64,000 nucleotides of DNA, from the NCBI GenBank assembly GCA_947467605.1, contig CANIII010000013.1:1-64000 (forward strand), read 5' to 3'. The notes under the pieces were generated by a model, which searched no databases, had not been told where the DNA came from, and saw only the letters and a list, made by a program, of their open reading frames with translations. The translations under genes were made by a program, and so were the position numbers. The stretch comes from Acidobacteriota bacterium. Its GTDB lineage: Bacteria > Acidobacteriota > Vicinamibacteria > Vicinamibacterales > SCN-69-37. This document shows positions 37,109 through 45,642 of the stretch, piece by piece. Position 1 is the first letter of the stretch. Every line of letters begins with the position of its first letter.

Positions 37109-37265
37109 CGCTCGTCCGTGTGTCAAGGCGAATGCCGATCGTCTGTTTCGCATCCACAAGACCTGACGTAACCTGTGGCCGGCGCGCTGATCGACTACGA
37201 CGTCGCGGCCAGCGCGACGCCGACGGCTGCCTCAGCGTGGGCGCCCAGGCCAAAGGAGTGAGGTC

Positions 37266-38549
37266 ATGAAGATGCGGTTCGCTGTTGTCGCGCTCTGTGC
37301 ACTGACCGTGACGCTGGTCGCGGCGGGGCCATCCGCGCCCCAGTCGTCCAGTCAACAGCTCGACGCCGTCGTCGATGCCATTGTCGCGAGGCCGGCGCGC
37401 GGCGCCTCGACGCCACGGCCAGACCCCGTCGTGTTGCTGGCCACGCTGCGCGCGATCGATCCGAAGACGCTGTCGTTCGACGAGCAGATCGATCGTCGGT
37501 TCGCCGAGACGATTCTGGTGGGCCGGGCTGTGTCCGCGCCCGCGGGTCAACCGATGGGCGAGGCCGCCTACACGCGCATGCTCAAGGAACAGGACCTCCT
37601 GGCGTACGACGCCGCCGGACTCTGGGACTACGCGTGGAAGGAGTTCAACGCGACCGTCACGGAACTCGAGACGCTGGCCCGGTCCATCGATTCCAGGAAG
37701 ACCTGGCTCGAGATCGCGAACACGGTCAAGCAGGATCACCCGGACGCGTCGAAGATGATCGAGGCGCATCAGGAGATCGTCGACAAGGCGCGCGCGCATC
37801 TGGTCTCACACGACCTGATGACACTGCCGTGGAAGGAGACCTGCACCGTGGTGCGGCGCGTGCCGACTGCGGGCAATAACCCGTACTACGGCAGTTTCTC
37901 CGGCGCGTCGTCGCGTCCGCTGGCTGAGGACGGGACGCTCCGCGGGGAGTGGCAGATCAACCCGTTCGATCCGTCGTGGGATGCCCAGACCCGGAGCGAC
38001 TACCTGGTCGAGCATGACTGGGGCGTAATTCTGGTCACGGCGCCGCACGAAACCTACGGCGGTCACCACGTGCAGATCATGTATCAGATGAAGAACCCGC
38101 GGCGCCTGCGACAGTCGCAAAGCACGTCGATGTTCTCTGAGGGTTGGGGACTGTACAACGAGCAGCTCTTCAAGGAGACGGGGTTCTTTCCGGATCCGAA
38201 GATCCAGTTGCGCCAGCTGCAGCTCAGGTTGTGGCGCAACGCGCGCGTCATCTACGACGTCGGCATGCAGACGGGCCGGATGACCCGGGCGGACGCCATC
38301 ACGCTGATGACCGATCGCGTGGGATTCCTGCGTTGGGCCGCGGAGTCCGAGGTGGACTCGGCGCTGGCGCGTCCCGGATATTTCATCGGCTACTTCATGG
38401 GCATGTCGGAGATTCTCAAGATGCGCGACGAGTACCGGCGCGCCCGAGGCTCCGCGTTCACGCTCAAGGAGTTCCACGACCGGCTGCTCAGGATCGGCAG
38501 CATGCCGCCGGCGCTGGTGCGCGAGGTTCTACTGCACGACCTGTCGTGA
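37266..38549 (+). CDS. DUF885 metallopeptidase-like protein, short form
   Basis: The protein has 427 residues against 550-620 usual for DUF885. A signal peptide (VVALCALTVTLVAAG) is present. The zinc-type motif is APHETYGGHHVQIMYQ, with FSEGWGLYNEQLFKETGFF, and PGYFIGYFMGMSEILKMR supplies the C-terminal signature. The central region is shorter than in the full-length paralogue at 53255-55084, so this is a compact subfamily member rather than a broken gene (ends and motifs are intact). Putative extracytoplasmic carboxypeptidase; substrate unknown. Confidence 0.88.
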   Translation: MKMRFAVVALCALTVTLVAAGPSAPQSSSQQLDAVVDAIVARPARGASTPRPDPVVLLATLRAIDPKTLSFDEQIDRRFAETILVGRAVSAPAGQPMGEAAYTRMLKEQDLLAYDAAGLWDYAWKEFNATVTELETLARSIDSRKTWLEIANTVKQDHPDASKMIEAHQEIVDKARAHLVSHDLMTLPWKETCTVVRRVPTAGNNPYYGSFSGASSRPLAEDGTLRGEWQINPFDPSWDAQTRSDYLVEHDWGVILVTAPHETYGGHHVQIMYQMKNPRRLRQSQSTSMFSEGWGLYNEQLFKETGFFPDPKIQLRQLQLRLWRNARVIYDVGMQTGRMTRADAITLMTDRVGFLRWAAESEVDSALARPGYFIGYFMGMSEILKMRDEYRRARGSAFTLKEFHDRLLRIGSMPPALVREVLLHDLS

Positions 38550-38678
38550 CTAGCGGCTCGCGCGTTTGGGTTCGCCGTGCTGGGGTAGGGCAGCAGCTCG
38601 CCGTCTGGTATTGTCTCGTTCGTCATCGCGCTCATCCGACGTCACGACGCGTCGCCCTGCGCGACCGAGGAGGCTTTC

Positions 38679-40241
38679 ATGAGTTCCAATCGATCGATCG
38701 TTGCGTTGACGGTCGGCGCTGTCGCAACCGCGGCGCTACTGGCCACAACCCTGGGGCATGCCCAGGGGGGCGCACCGAATCCCACGTTCGCCGCGCTATG
38801 GACGGCGTTTGACGCAAATCACGACAATCGCTTGACGCGCGCTGAGGTGAAGGCTGCGTTCAGCAAGTGGTACGACGCTGCTGATGCCGCGAAGACCGGT
38901 TCGGTGACGGTTGAGGTGCTCGGCCCTGCGTTGAATGCTGGCCTCGCATTGCAGCCGGCGGCACCAGGCGGCGGCCGAGCGGGCGCTGGTGGCGGCGGCG
39001 GACGGGCGGCAGGCTCGGCTCCGGCAGCACCCGTCTGTGGTGGCCGCGGCAACTTGCCGACCGTCGGTCAGACGGCGTGCCCCGACGACATCGCCAACAT
39101 GATGGCGGCGCTTCCCGCGACTGCCCCCGCCAAACCCACGAAGGCTCGCAAGATTCTGGTGTTCGGCAACGTGCGTGGCTTCGTGCATAGCTCGATTCCG
39201 ATGGCCGCGAAGACCATTGAGGAGATGGGCAGGAAGACCGGCGCGTGGACGACGACGATTTCCTACGATCCGGCCGACATCAATACCAAGAACCTCGAGC
39301 AATACGACGCGCTCTTTCTGTCGAGCACGACGGGTTGCTTTCTCGACGGCAAGACGGCGGAAGCGCCCGCGAGCAAGGCGGAGATCGAAGCGCGTCAGGC
39401 GGCGCTCATCGCGTTCGTCCGCGGCGGCAAGGGCCTTGCCGGCGTGCACGCGACCGGCGACTCGTACCACAGCCCGTGCGCGATTGATCAGGCGGCGAGT
39501 TCGGCGGGCGCACCTCAAGGGGGTGGCGGCGGACGTGGCGGCAATCCCAACGGCGCGGGCGGCACGCTGGCATCTGTCATGCTCCGCTGGTCCTGGGGCC
39601 TGAACGACAAGAAGCTCAAGGCGTATGACCTGACGTTGACCAAGGCGGACATGGAAGCGGTCGCTGACGGCTGGTACAGCCAGCTCGATCCCGGCCAGTC
39701 GGGTGAGGTCAACAAGACCGACTTCGATCTGCGCATCGTGCCGATCGCCACTCAGAGCAATTCGTATGTCGGGGCGCCTGGCCGCGACACCGATCGTGGT
39801 TCCTGGCTCGACTGGGACAACATGATCGGCGGCTGGTTCAAGTTCCACTGGCTCGATCCGCAGGAGATTACGGTCAAGATCGATGACAAGGCCAGCCCGT
39901 TGACGAAGATGTTCAACGGCCAGGACTTCATCGTCAACGACGAGACGTACACGTTCAGTGTCAACTCGTTCTCACGTGAAAATGTGCACGTGCTGACGAG
40001 CATCAATTACGACAAGTTCAGCTTCATGGCCAAGCTGAAGGAGAGCAACCCGCGGCCCGACCACGACTTCGGCCTGAGTTGGATCAAGAAAGACGGCCGG
40101 GGTCGCGTGTTCTACATGGCGCTTGGCCACAACGAGCGCATCTACGCCATCACACCGATGCTCGAACACATGCTCGCGGGTATGCAGTACGCGCTCGGCG
40201 ACCTCAAGGCCGACGACAGTCCCAGCGTGAAGAAGAAGTAA
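38679..40241 (+). CDS. ThuA-domain protein with EF-hand, secreted
   Basis: The protein has 520 residues. A signal peptide (TLGHAQ cleavage) is followed by an EF-hand loop in FDANHDNRLTRAEVKAAF (about 45-60), a Gly/Ala-rich linker, then a ThuA trehalose-utilisation-like domain (KILVFGNVRGFVHSSIPMAA, YDALFLSSTTGCFLD, GGKGLAGVHATGDSYHSP, HDFGLSWIKKDGRGRVFYMALGHNERIY). ThuA proteins have a glutamine-amidotransferase-like fold and act in disaccharide oxidation pathways; secreted versions are common in soil bacteria. Its end overlaps the convergent soxD by 38 bp. Confidence 0.9.
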   Translation: MSSNRSIVALTVGAVATAALLATTLGHAQGGAPNPTFAALWTAFDANHDNRLTRAEVKAAFSKWYDAADAAKTGSVTVEVLGPALNAGLALQPAAPGGGRAGAGGGGGRAAGSAPAAPVCGGRGNLPTVGQTACPDDIANMMAALPATAPAKPTKARKILVFGNVRGFVHSSIPMAAKTIEEMGRKTGAWTTTISYDPADINTKNLEQYDALFLSSTTGCFLDGKTAEAPASKAEIEARQAALIAFVRGGKGLAGVHATGDSYHSPCAIDQAASSAGAPQGGGGGRGGNPNGAGGTLASVMLRWSWGLNDKKLKAYDLTLTKADMEAVADGWYSQLDPGQSGEVNKTDFDLRIVPIATQSNSYVGAPGRDTDRGSWLDWDNMIGGWFKFHWLDPQEITVKIDDKASPLTKMFNGQDFIVNDETYTFSVNSFSRENVHVLTSINYDKFSFMAKLKESNPRPDHDFGLSWIKKDGRGRVFYMALGHNERIYAITPMLEHMLAGMQYALGDLKADDSPSVKKK

Positions 40242-40476
40242 CCTCGTTATTCCCCGTGTCTCGCGTCAGCGTCATCCACCGCCGACATCCGAGCGCATGA
40301 AACCAGCGCTCGGTGACGACGCCCTCAACGTTCGAGTGCATGAAGGCGCGATCGACATCGCGCGCATCGGCATCGGTGATTGATGCGGGCGTGATGGGAA
40401 TCTCCCCGTAGACAAATTCCTCGACGGCGCGGACGCCGCAGTGCGGGCACGGGATGCGAAGGCGCATGGGCATCAT
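40204..40476 (-). CDS. soxD: Sarcosine oxidase delta subunit-like zinc-ribbon protein
   Basis: The protein has 90 residues. From ATG 40476 the product reads MMPMRLRIPCPHCGVRAVEE; the zinc-ribbon Cys pair and YGEIPITP, then ERWFHALGCRRWMTLTRDT, are the SoxD signature. Three close ATGs exist (40476, 40473, 40467); the first overlaps the soxB stop (TGATG). Last gene of the soxA-G-B-D operon; its C-terminus is read convergently into the ThuA gene. SoxD closes the heterotetramer and is needed for stable enzyme. Confidence 0.85.
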   Translation of the reverse strand: MMPMRLRIPCPHCGVRAVEEFVYGEIPITPASITDADARDVDRAFMHSNVEGVVTERWFHALGCRRWMTLTRDTGNNEVTSSSRWDCRRP

Positions 40477-41687
40477 CAGTGCGTGCCTGCCGATCCGCGA
40501 TCGGCCATGGTGCGATCGTTGGCAAAGCGATCGAGTGAGAACGGCGCGATCAACTCGGGTGTGCGGCCGGTCGCAATCAGCGCAGCCATCTGCTCGCCTC
40601 CGACCGGAATCGCCTTGAATCCCCACGTGCCCCAACCCGTCGTCACCAGAAATCCCGGCGCACCGGTGAAGCCCATCACGGGCGAATAGTCGGTGCTCAT
40701 ATCGCAGACGCCGGTCCACTGACGCAGCAGCTTCAGATCACGAAGGAACGGGAGCAGTGCGATCGATCGAAAGGCGCAGCTGCGAATGAACTGATGCCCG
40801 GCGTCGTACGCATATGCGGGCGCGCGATCGATCTCGGCGCCGATCAGCATCTCGCCCTTTGCGGTCTGCGATGCGTACACGCCGAGACCTGACGACGCGA
40901 CGATGGGCGCGAAGGTGTGAGCATAGCGGTTGGTCACGAAGGCTTGCAGTTGATGCGTGCGGATCGGGAGACGAACGCCGGCCATGGCGGCAATCGCGGT
41001 CACGTGTCCGCCGACGGCAGAAAGCACGATGCCGGCGGAGATGGGTCCCGCGGTCGTCTCGACACCGACGATGCGATCGCCCGACTTCTGCAAGCCGGTG
41101 ACCGACGTGTGCTGATGAATGTCGACGCCGAGCCGCATCGCGCCTTCGGCATAGGCCCAGACGACGCGATCGTGTCGCGCGCTCGCGCCAGCGGGATGGT
41201 AGGAGGCGCCGTAGATCGGCCACTGCCCCTGACCCGTCATGTCGAGCTGCGGACAGATCTCCTGGATCTGCCGCGGCGAGACGTATTCCGTGCGCGCACC
41301 AAACGCCGTGTTGACTTCGGCGCGCGCGCGTTCCTGACGCACGCCGGCCTCACTGTGTGCGATCCACAGCAGACCCTTGGTGTGGTGCATGACATCACGA
41401 CCCGTTTCGGCCTCCAGCGATTCATACAGATCGACGCTGCGCTGATAGAACCGCACCGCTTCGGGAATGCCGTAGTTCGCGCGAATGATCGTGGTGTTGC
41501 GGCCAGAATTGCCCGAGCCGATGTAGCTCTTCTCAAGCACGGCCACGTTCGTGATGCCGTGACGTGTCGCGAGGTAGTACGCCGTCGAGATACCGTGGCC
41601 ACCGCCACCGATGATGACGACGTCGTAGGCAGGCTTCACCGCGGACGGCCAGCGCAGATCAACAAGGCGCTCGACGAACTCATTCAT
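40476..41687 (-). CDS. soxB: Sarcosine oxidase beta subunit-like FAD oxidoreductase
   Basis: The protein has 403 residues, normal for SoxB. FAD-binding YDVVIIGGGGHGISTAYYLA near residue 21, GSGNSGRNTTIIRANYG (the flavin-attachment region of the family), and WTGVCDMSTDYSPVMG with TGWGTWGFKAIPVGGEQMA at the C-terminus. It carries the amine-oxidising site of heterotetrameric sarcosine oxidase (sarcosine to glycine). Its ATG overlaps the soxG stop by 4 bp. Confidence 0.92.
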   Translation of the reverse strand: MNEFVERLVDLRWPSAVKPAYDVVIIGGGGHGISTAYYLATRHGITNVAVLEKSYIGSGNSGRNTTIIRANYGIPEAVRFYQRSVDLYESLEAETGRDVMHHTKGLLWIAHSEAGVRQERARAEVNTAFGARTEYVSPRQIQEICPQLDMTGQGQWPIYGASYHPAGASARHDRVVWAYAEGAMRLGVDIHQHTSVTGLQKSGDRIVGVETTAGPISAGIVLSAVGGHVTAIAAMAGVRLPIRTHQLQAFVTNRYAHTFAPIVASSGLGVYASQTAKGEMLIGAEIDRAPAYAYDAGHQFIRSCAFRSIALLPFLRDLKLLRQWTGVCDMSTDYSPVMGFTGAPGFLVTTGWGTWGFKAIPVGGEQMAALIATGRTPELIAPFSLDRFANDRTMADRGSAGTH

Positions 41688-42076
41688 CGGCAGCGCTCCA
41701 TAAAGTCGTTCGCGAATACGGCAGACACCACGAAGAGCACCCGGTCATGCTCAAACCACAGCTTGACCGGAAGGCCAGCGACAGCGCCTTGCGCGAAGGC
41801 CGGCCGCGCTGACGGCGTCTCCCAATCGCACTCGCGCTCGAGCAGGTCATGCGCGTCATCGGCATCGAGCCAGATGCCACACAGCGATGACTCGATCTCC
41901 ACGATCGCGTGGGGATCGGCGATGAGGCCCGGCTCGATGTCCTTCGTGGGCACGAGCACGATGGCCTCGTCGGGAGCGGTACGGAGCACGATGGCACCAG
42001 CAGGCCACGACGCGCTGTCGAGAGCCGCGCATGTGGCTGCGACACGAGTGGCGGTCAGAGGCTTAGGCGCGTGCAC
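41684..42076 (-). CDS. soxG: Sarcosine oxidase gamma subunit-like protein (short)
   Basis: The protein has about 130 residues from GTG 42076, which overlaps the soxA stop by 14 bp; the long upstream frame is antisense noise. ALDSASWPAGAIVLRTAPDE, GLIADPHAIVEIESSLCGIW and VVSAVFANDFMERCR resemble SoxG. Known gamma subunits are near 200 residues, so this is a reduced version. Placement between soxA and soxB supports the call more than the sequence does. Confidence 0.65.
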   Translation of the reverse strand: MHAPKPLTATRVAATCAALDSASWPAGAIVLRTAPDEAIVLVPTKDIEPGLIADPHAIVEIESSLCGIWLDADDAHDLLERECDWETPSARPAFAQGAVAGLPVKLWFEHDRVLFVVSAVFANDFMERCR

Positions 42077-44234
42077 GAGCGCCCTCCGGATCATAGAAGG
42101 GTGTCGCGACACGACGTGCCGGGCGACCATCGATGGTGATGATCGTCGGCAACTCGCCATTCGAGAGATGCAGCCAGCCGAGCATGACCGACCTCCGCAT
42201 CGTCGGCGACCACGTCGCCGATGTGATGTAGCCCGCGAACGCATCGCGATGCCAGATCGTGGCGCCCTCCGCCGGCGCGATGCCGTCCATTTCAAATCCG
42301 CAGAGTTGGCGGTCGAGTGGGATGGCGTTGGTTCTGATCACTGCGTGTCTGCCGACAAACGCCGGCTTCTCGAGTCGCACGGCCCATTCATGATTCAGGC
42401 GGCGCGGGGTGGAATCGAAGTCCGTGTCCTGGCCGACGATGACGTGACCCTTTTCGAGGCGGAGCTTCATGAGCGCCTCGAGACCGTGCGGGCGGATGCC
42501 GAGATCGCGGCCGAGTTCCATGAGCCGGCGCCACAGCACCACCGAATCGGCAGCAGCGTGATGGAGTTCGTACGACACCTCGCCTGTGAAACTCAGTCTG
42601 AACACCCGACAACAGATGCCAGCCACATCGAGGGTGTCGTGATGCAGAAACGCCGGCGGTGTGGTGACGCCTGCGAGGGCGAGCAGCTTGGTGGCCCTCG
42701 GTCCCGTCACATTGATCGCGCCAAGCGACGTCGTCTGATTCATGATGCGGACGTCGGCGTTGAGCGATTCGGCCCAATCGCGTATCCACAGTTCAGCGAA
42801 CGTCGATCCACCACTCGTAAACGTGAGCGTGAATCGCGTCTCGCCATCGCGGCACACCATCCCGTCGTCAATCACATAGCCGCGCTCGTCGAGTAGCAGC
42901 ACATAGCGCGATCGGCCCGGTTTCAGTGACACGATGGGCACCGGATAGAGATGTTCGAGCAGCGCGACTGCGCCAGGGCCGGAGACCTGCATTTTGCCGA
43001 GGGTGCTGACGTCACAGAGCGACACCGCCGTGCGCACGGCGTGATATTCAGCGTCAACGTCGCCGTAGTGCCATGGCCGCCACCAACCGCCGAGGCGCTC
43101 CATCTGGGCGCCGAGCGCGCGATGCTCGGCGTCGAGCGCGGTGCGCGGCGTGGCCACGTGATGCGCCCCGGCAGCCACTTCGCCGAGCGTGATCTGACGG
43201 GTGAGCGGGCGTGCCGTGAACGGCGGCTGCAGTGCGGCGCCTTGCGCGGCGAGAAACGCGCGCACGTGCGGCACACACGCCGCGCCCTGGCACGGCCCTG
43301 TGCCCGCGAGCGTCGCGCGCTTCACGAGCTCGAGCTCATGGAAGCCGCGCGCGTGGACGGAACGCAGGTCATCGACGGTGACGCCGAGACAGGCGCAGAC
43401 GATGCCCGCTGTTGGGCACGGAGGCAGATCAGGCGCCCGCAACACGTCGCCGACACCGTGGACATTCGTGCCACGGGCCATGCGCAGCAGCGCATCACGT
43501 GGTGCCAGACCGAGGCCGAGCGAGACGGTGTCGCAGACATGGCGCTGCTCCACACCTCGATCGTCGCGCGCGATGACCGCGCCCACGCGGCTCGCATCAG
43601 TAGCGGACGCTTCGAATCGGACCAGCGCACCAACAGCGACGGTGCACGCGACTTCGCGTGGCGGTGTGCCAACGGCCACGATGCGGCCGAGGTCAATGCC
43701 GGCCGCTGACAACGATTCTGCTGCGCGCGCGGTCACGAGCCCTCGAAGATCATTGCCCGGCACGACCGGTTGAATCTCCGCAGCGCCAGTAGCGACGACG
43801 ATCTCGATGCGTGGATAGAGATGCCACATGCCGGCGTCCGTGCGGGCGACGACGAGCGGGCCGGGGTAGATGCCGATGGCGTCCTGGCCATCGCCGGTGT
43901 CGAGCGTCACCACATCGCGGCCGAGTGCGCGCGCTTCTGCCGCGGCCGCGAGGCCTGCGGATCCCTGGCCGATCACGACGACATCGCAGTGCATCGTTCG
44001 GGCGATCGTGGCGGCGCGGTTGCCTCGGCTTTCAAGCGCTGGCAGCTGGTCGCCGTGTGGATGCGGCTCGACGTGCATCCCGTCGCGCCAGGGCGTCCGG
44101 CACATGCGCGTGTAGGCGATGCCGTCGATGGTGGCGAGGCAACTCTGACAATCACCAGCTGCGCAGACAGATCCACCTCTGGTGGGGTCGCCCTGTTGTT
44201 GCCAGAGGTGCGCGAGTACGGATTCCTTCGACAT
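42063..44234 (-). CDS. soxA: Sarcosine oxidase alpha subunit-like protein, compact, with [2Fe-2S] motif
   Basis: The protein has 723 residues against 950-1000 for classical SoxA. Order: a ferredoxin-like N-domain with Cys24-X4-Cys29-X2-Cys32-X12-Cys45 (SVCAAGDCQSCLATIDG), a FAD/NAD domain from about 82 (DVVVIGQGSAGLAAAAEARA), an A3/BFD-like domain with CACLG and GTGPCQGAACVPH (about 275-330), and an aminomethyltransferase (GCV_T) half from about 385 to the end that should bind folate. TAG directly precedes the ATG, fixing the start. The FAD region is shortened. The intact Cys set is like that of opine/proline oxidase-type subunits, so a substrate other than sarcosine is possible. Divergent from the transporter with a 30-bp gap. 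Confidence 0.85.
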   Translation of the reverse strand: MSKESVLAHLWQQQGDPTRGGSVCAAGDCQSCLATIDGIAYTRMCRTPWRDGMHVEPHPHGDQLPALESRGNRAATIARTMHCDVVVIGQGSAGLAAAAEARALGRDVVTLDTGDGQDAIGIYPGPLVVARTDAGMWHLYPRIEIVVATGAAEIQPVVPGNDLRGLVTARAAESLSAAGIDLGRIVAVGTPPREVACTVAVGALVRFEASATDASRVGAVIARDDRGVEQRHVCDTVSLGLGLAPRDALLRMARGTNVHGVGDVLRAPDLPPCPTAGIVCACLGVTVDDLRSVHARGFHELELVKRATLAGTGPCQGAACVPHVRAFLAAQGAALQPPFTARPLTRQITLGEVAAGAHHVATPRTALDAEHRALGAQMERLGGWWRPWHYGDVDAEYHAVRTAVSLCDVSTLGKMQVSGPGAVALLEHLYPVPIVSLKPGRSRYVLLLDERGYVIDDGMVCRDGETRFTLTFTSGGSTFAELWIRDWAESLNADVRIMNQTTSLGAINVTGPRATKLLALAGVTTPPAFLHHDTLDVAGICCRVFRLSFTGEVSYELHHAAADSVVLWRRLMELGRDLGIRPHGLEALMKLRLEKGHVIVGQDTDFDSTPRRLNHEWAVRLEKPAFVGRHAVIRTNAIPLDRQLCGFEMDGIAPAEGATIWHRDAFAGYITSATWSPTMRRSVMLGWLHLSNGELPTIITIDGRPARRVATPFYDPEGARARA

Positions 44235-44264
44235 CTACCGTGCGGATTCTGGCATCATGCGCGC

Positions 44265-45632
44265 GTGCCGACAACCTCGACTACGGTCTGGTCATCACGA
44301 CTGGCGTTTTATCTGGCGACTGTGGGCGGTGCGGTGGGGCTCGGCAGCATCTGGCGCCTACCGTATTTGGTCGGCTCCAACGGTGGCAGTGCGTTCATCT
44401 TTGTCTTTGTCATCGCGTGTCTGATGATCGCGACCCCGCTACTCGTGGCCGAGTTTCTCATTGGCCGCCGCGCGCGCGTCAGCCCGCCCGAAGCTGCGGG
44501 TGTCGTCGCTCACGAGTCGGGGCTGTCCACACGCTGGAATGCGATCGGCATTCTCGGCACGATCGCGGCCTTCGCGATCATTTCCTACTACACCGTCGTT
44601 GCCGGCTGGGTGCTGGCGTACACGTGGAAGTGTGCGAGCGGCGCGCTGGTGGGTATCACACGACCGGAAGTGGCGAGTGTGTGGCGAGGGTTTCTGGCGA
44701 ATCCCCTGCAAATTGCGGCGTGGCACCTGGCGTTTGTGTGTCTTGTCGCCGTGATCTCCGCGCGCGGTGTGGGCCGGGGCATCGAGATGGCGACGAAAGT
44801 GCGCGCACCCGTATTGCTGATTCTTCTTCTTGTGCTGATGGCCTACGCAATGGTGAATGGCGACGTGCGGCAGGGGCTGCACTTTGCGTTCGCGCCGAAT
44901 TTTGCTGCGATTACGCCACAGGTGGTCCTGGCCGCCGTCGGGCAGGCGTTTTACGCGACTGGCGTCGGCATGGCCATGATGATTGCGATGGGGTCGTACG
45001 CCCCGCGCGGTTCGTCGCTCGTGCGCCCGGCACTCGTCATCAGCGGATCCATTCTGCTGGTCTCTCTGCTCGCGACGCTGACGATTTTCCCGCTGGTGTT
45101 TCACTACGGCATGAACCCCGCAGCGGGTGCCGAGCTCGTCTTCGACGTGCTCGCCACAGTATTTGCGCAGATGCCTGGGGGACGTGTCTTCGGCACGCTG
45201 TTCTTCCTGCTACTTGTGTTTGCTGCGCTGACGCCGTCGATGGCCGGGCTCGAGCCGCTGATCGCGTGGCTGCAGCAACGACGCATGTTCACGCGCGGCC
45301 GCGCAGTCGCGATCGCTGCAGCCGCGGCGTGGGTGTCGGGTCTCGGATCGGTGTTGTCGTTCAACCGCTGGTCCGGCTGGCATCCGCTGAGTGCCTTGCC
45401 GATGTTCCGCGACAAGACGTTTTACGACATCGTCGACTTCGTGTCGTCGAACGTCATGCTGCCGATTGGTGCGATGGCGACGAGCCTGCTGGTCGGTTGG
45501 CTGCTGAGCCGGAAGATCGTTGCTGATGAGCTGTCGGACGAAACGGCGACTGCCGCACGCATCTCGATCTGGCTGTTGCGCTACGTGTGCCCGATCGCCA
45601 TTGCCATCGTGGCGATCTCAGCGCTGTGGTGA
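44265..45632 (+). CDS. NSS-family (SLC6/SNF) sodium-dependent amino-acid/amine transporter
   Basis: The protein has 455 residues from GTG 44265, fitting the bacterial NSS size (LeuT about 510, MhsT 450). TM1 contains the hallmark ATVGGAVGLGSIWRLPYLVGSNGG; about eleven TM helices follow, including AFAIISYYTVVAGWVLAYTW. It probably imports the methylated amine or amino acid oxidised by the divergent sox operon; this link is inferred from adjacency. The 30-bp space means the two units share promoter DNA. The frame is open much further upstream, but that part is antisense to soxA. Confidence 0.9.
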   Translation: MPTTSTTVWSSRLAFYLATVGGAVGLGSIWRLPYLVGSNGGSAFIFVFVIACLMIATPLLVAEFLIGRRARVSPPEAAGVVAHESGLSTRWNAIGILGTIAAFAIISYYTVVAGWVLAYTWKCASGALVGITRPEVASVWRGFLANPLQIAAWHLAFVCLVAVISARGVGRGIEMATKVRAPVLLILLLVLMAYAMVNGDVRQGLHFAFAPNFAAITPQVVLAAVGQAFYATGVGMAMMIAMGSYAPRGSSLVRPALVISGSILLVSLLATLTIFPLVFHYGMNPAAGAELVFDVLATVFAQMPGGRVFGTLFFLLLVFAALTPSMAGLEPLIAWLQQRRMFTRGRAVAIAAAAAWVSGLGSVLSFNRWSGWHPLSALPMFRDKTFYDIVDFVSSNVMLPIGAMATSLLVGWLLSRKIVADELSDETATAARISIWLLRYVCPIAIAIVAISALW

Positions 45633-45642
45633 AGCCGACGCG

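Noticed and set aside
37266-38549. Treating the short DUF885 gene as a pseudogene
   Set aside because: Frame, signal peptide, zinc motif and C-terminal signature are intact; it is simply shorter.
43770-44264. 165-codon N-terminal extension of the NSS transporter
   Set aside because: Antisense to soxA, hydrophilic, and the family N-terminus begins just after GTG 44265.
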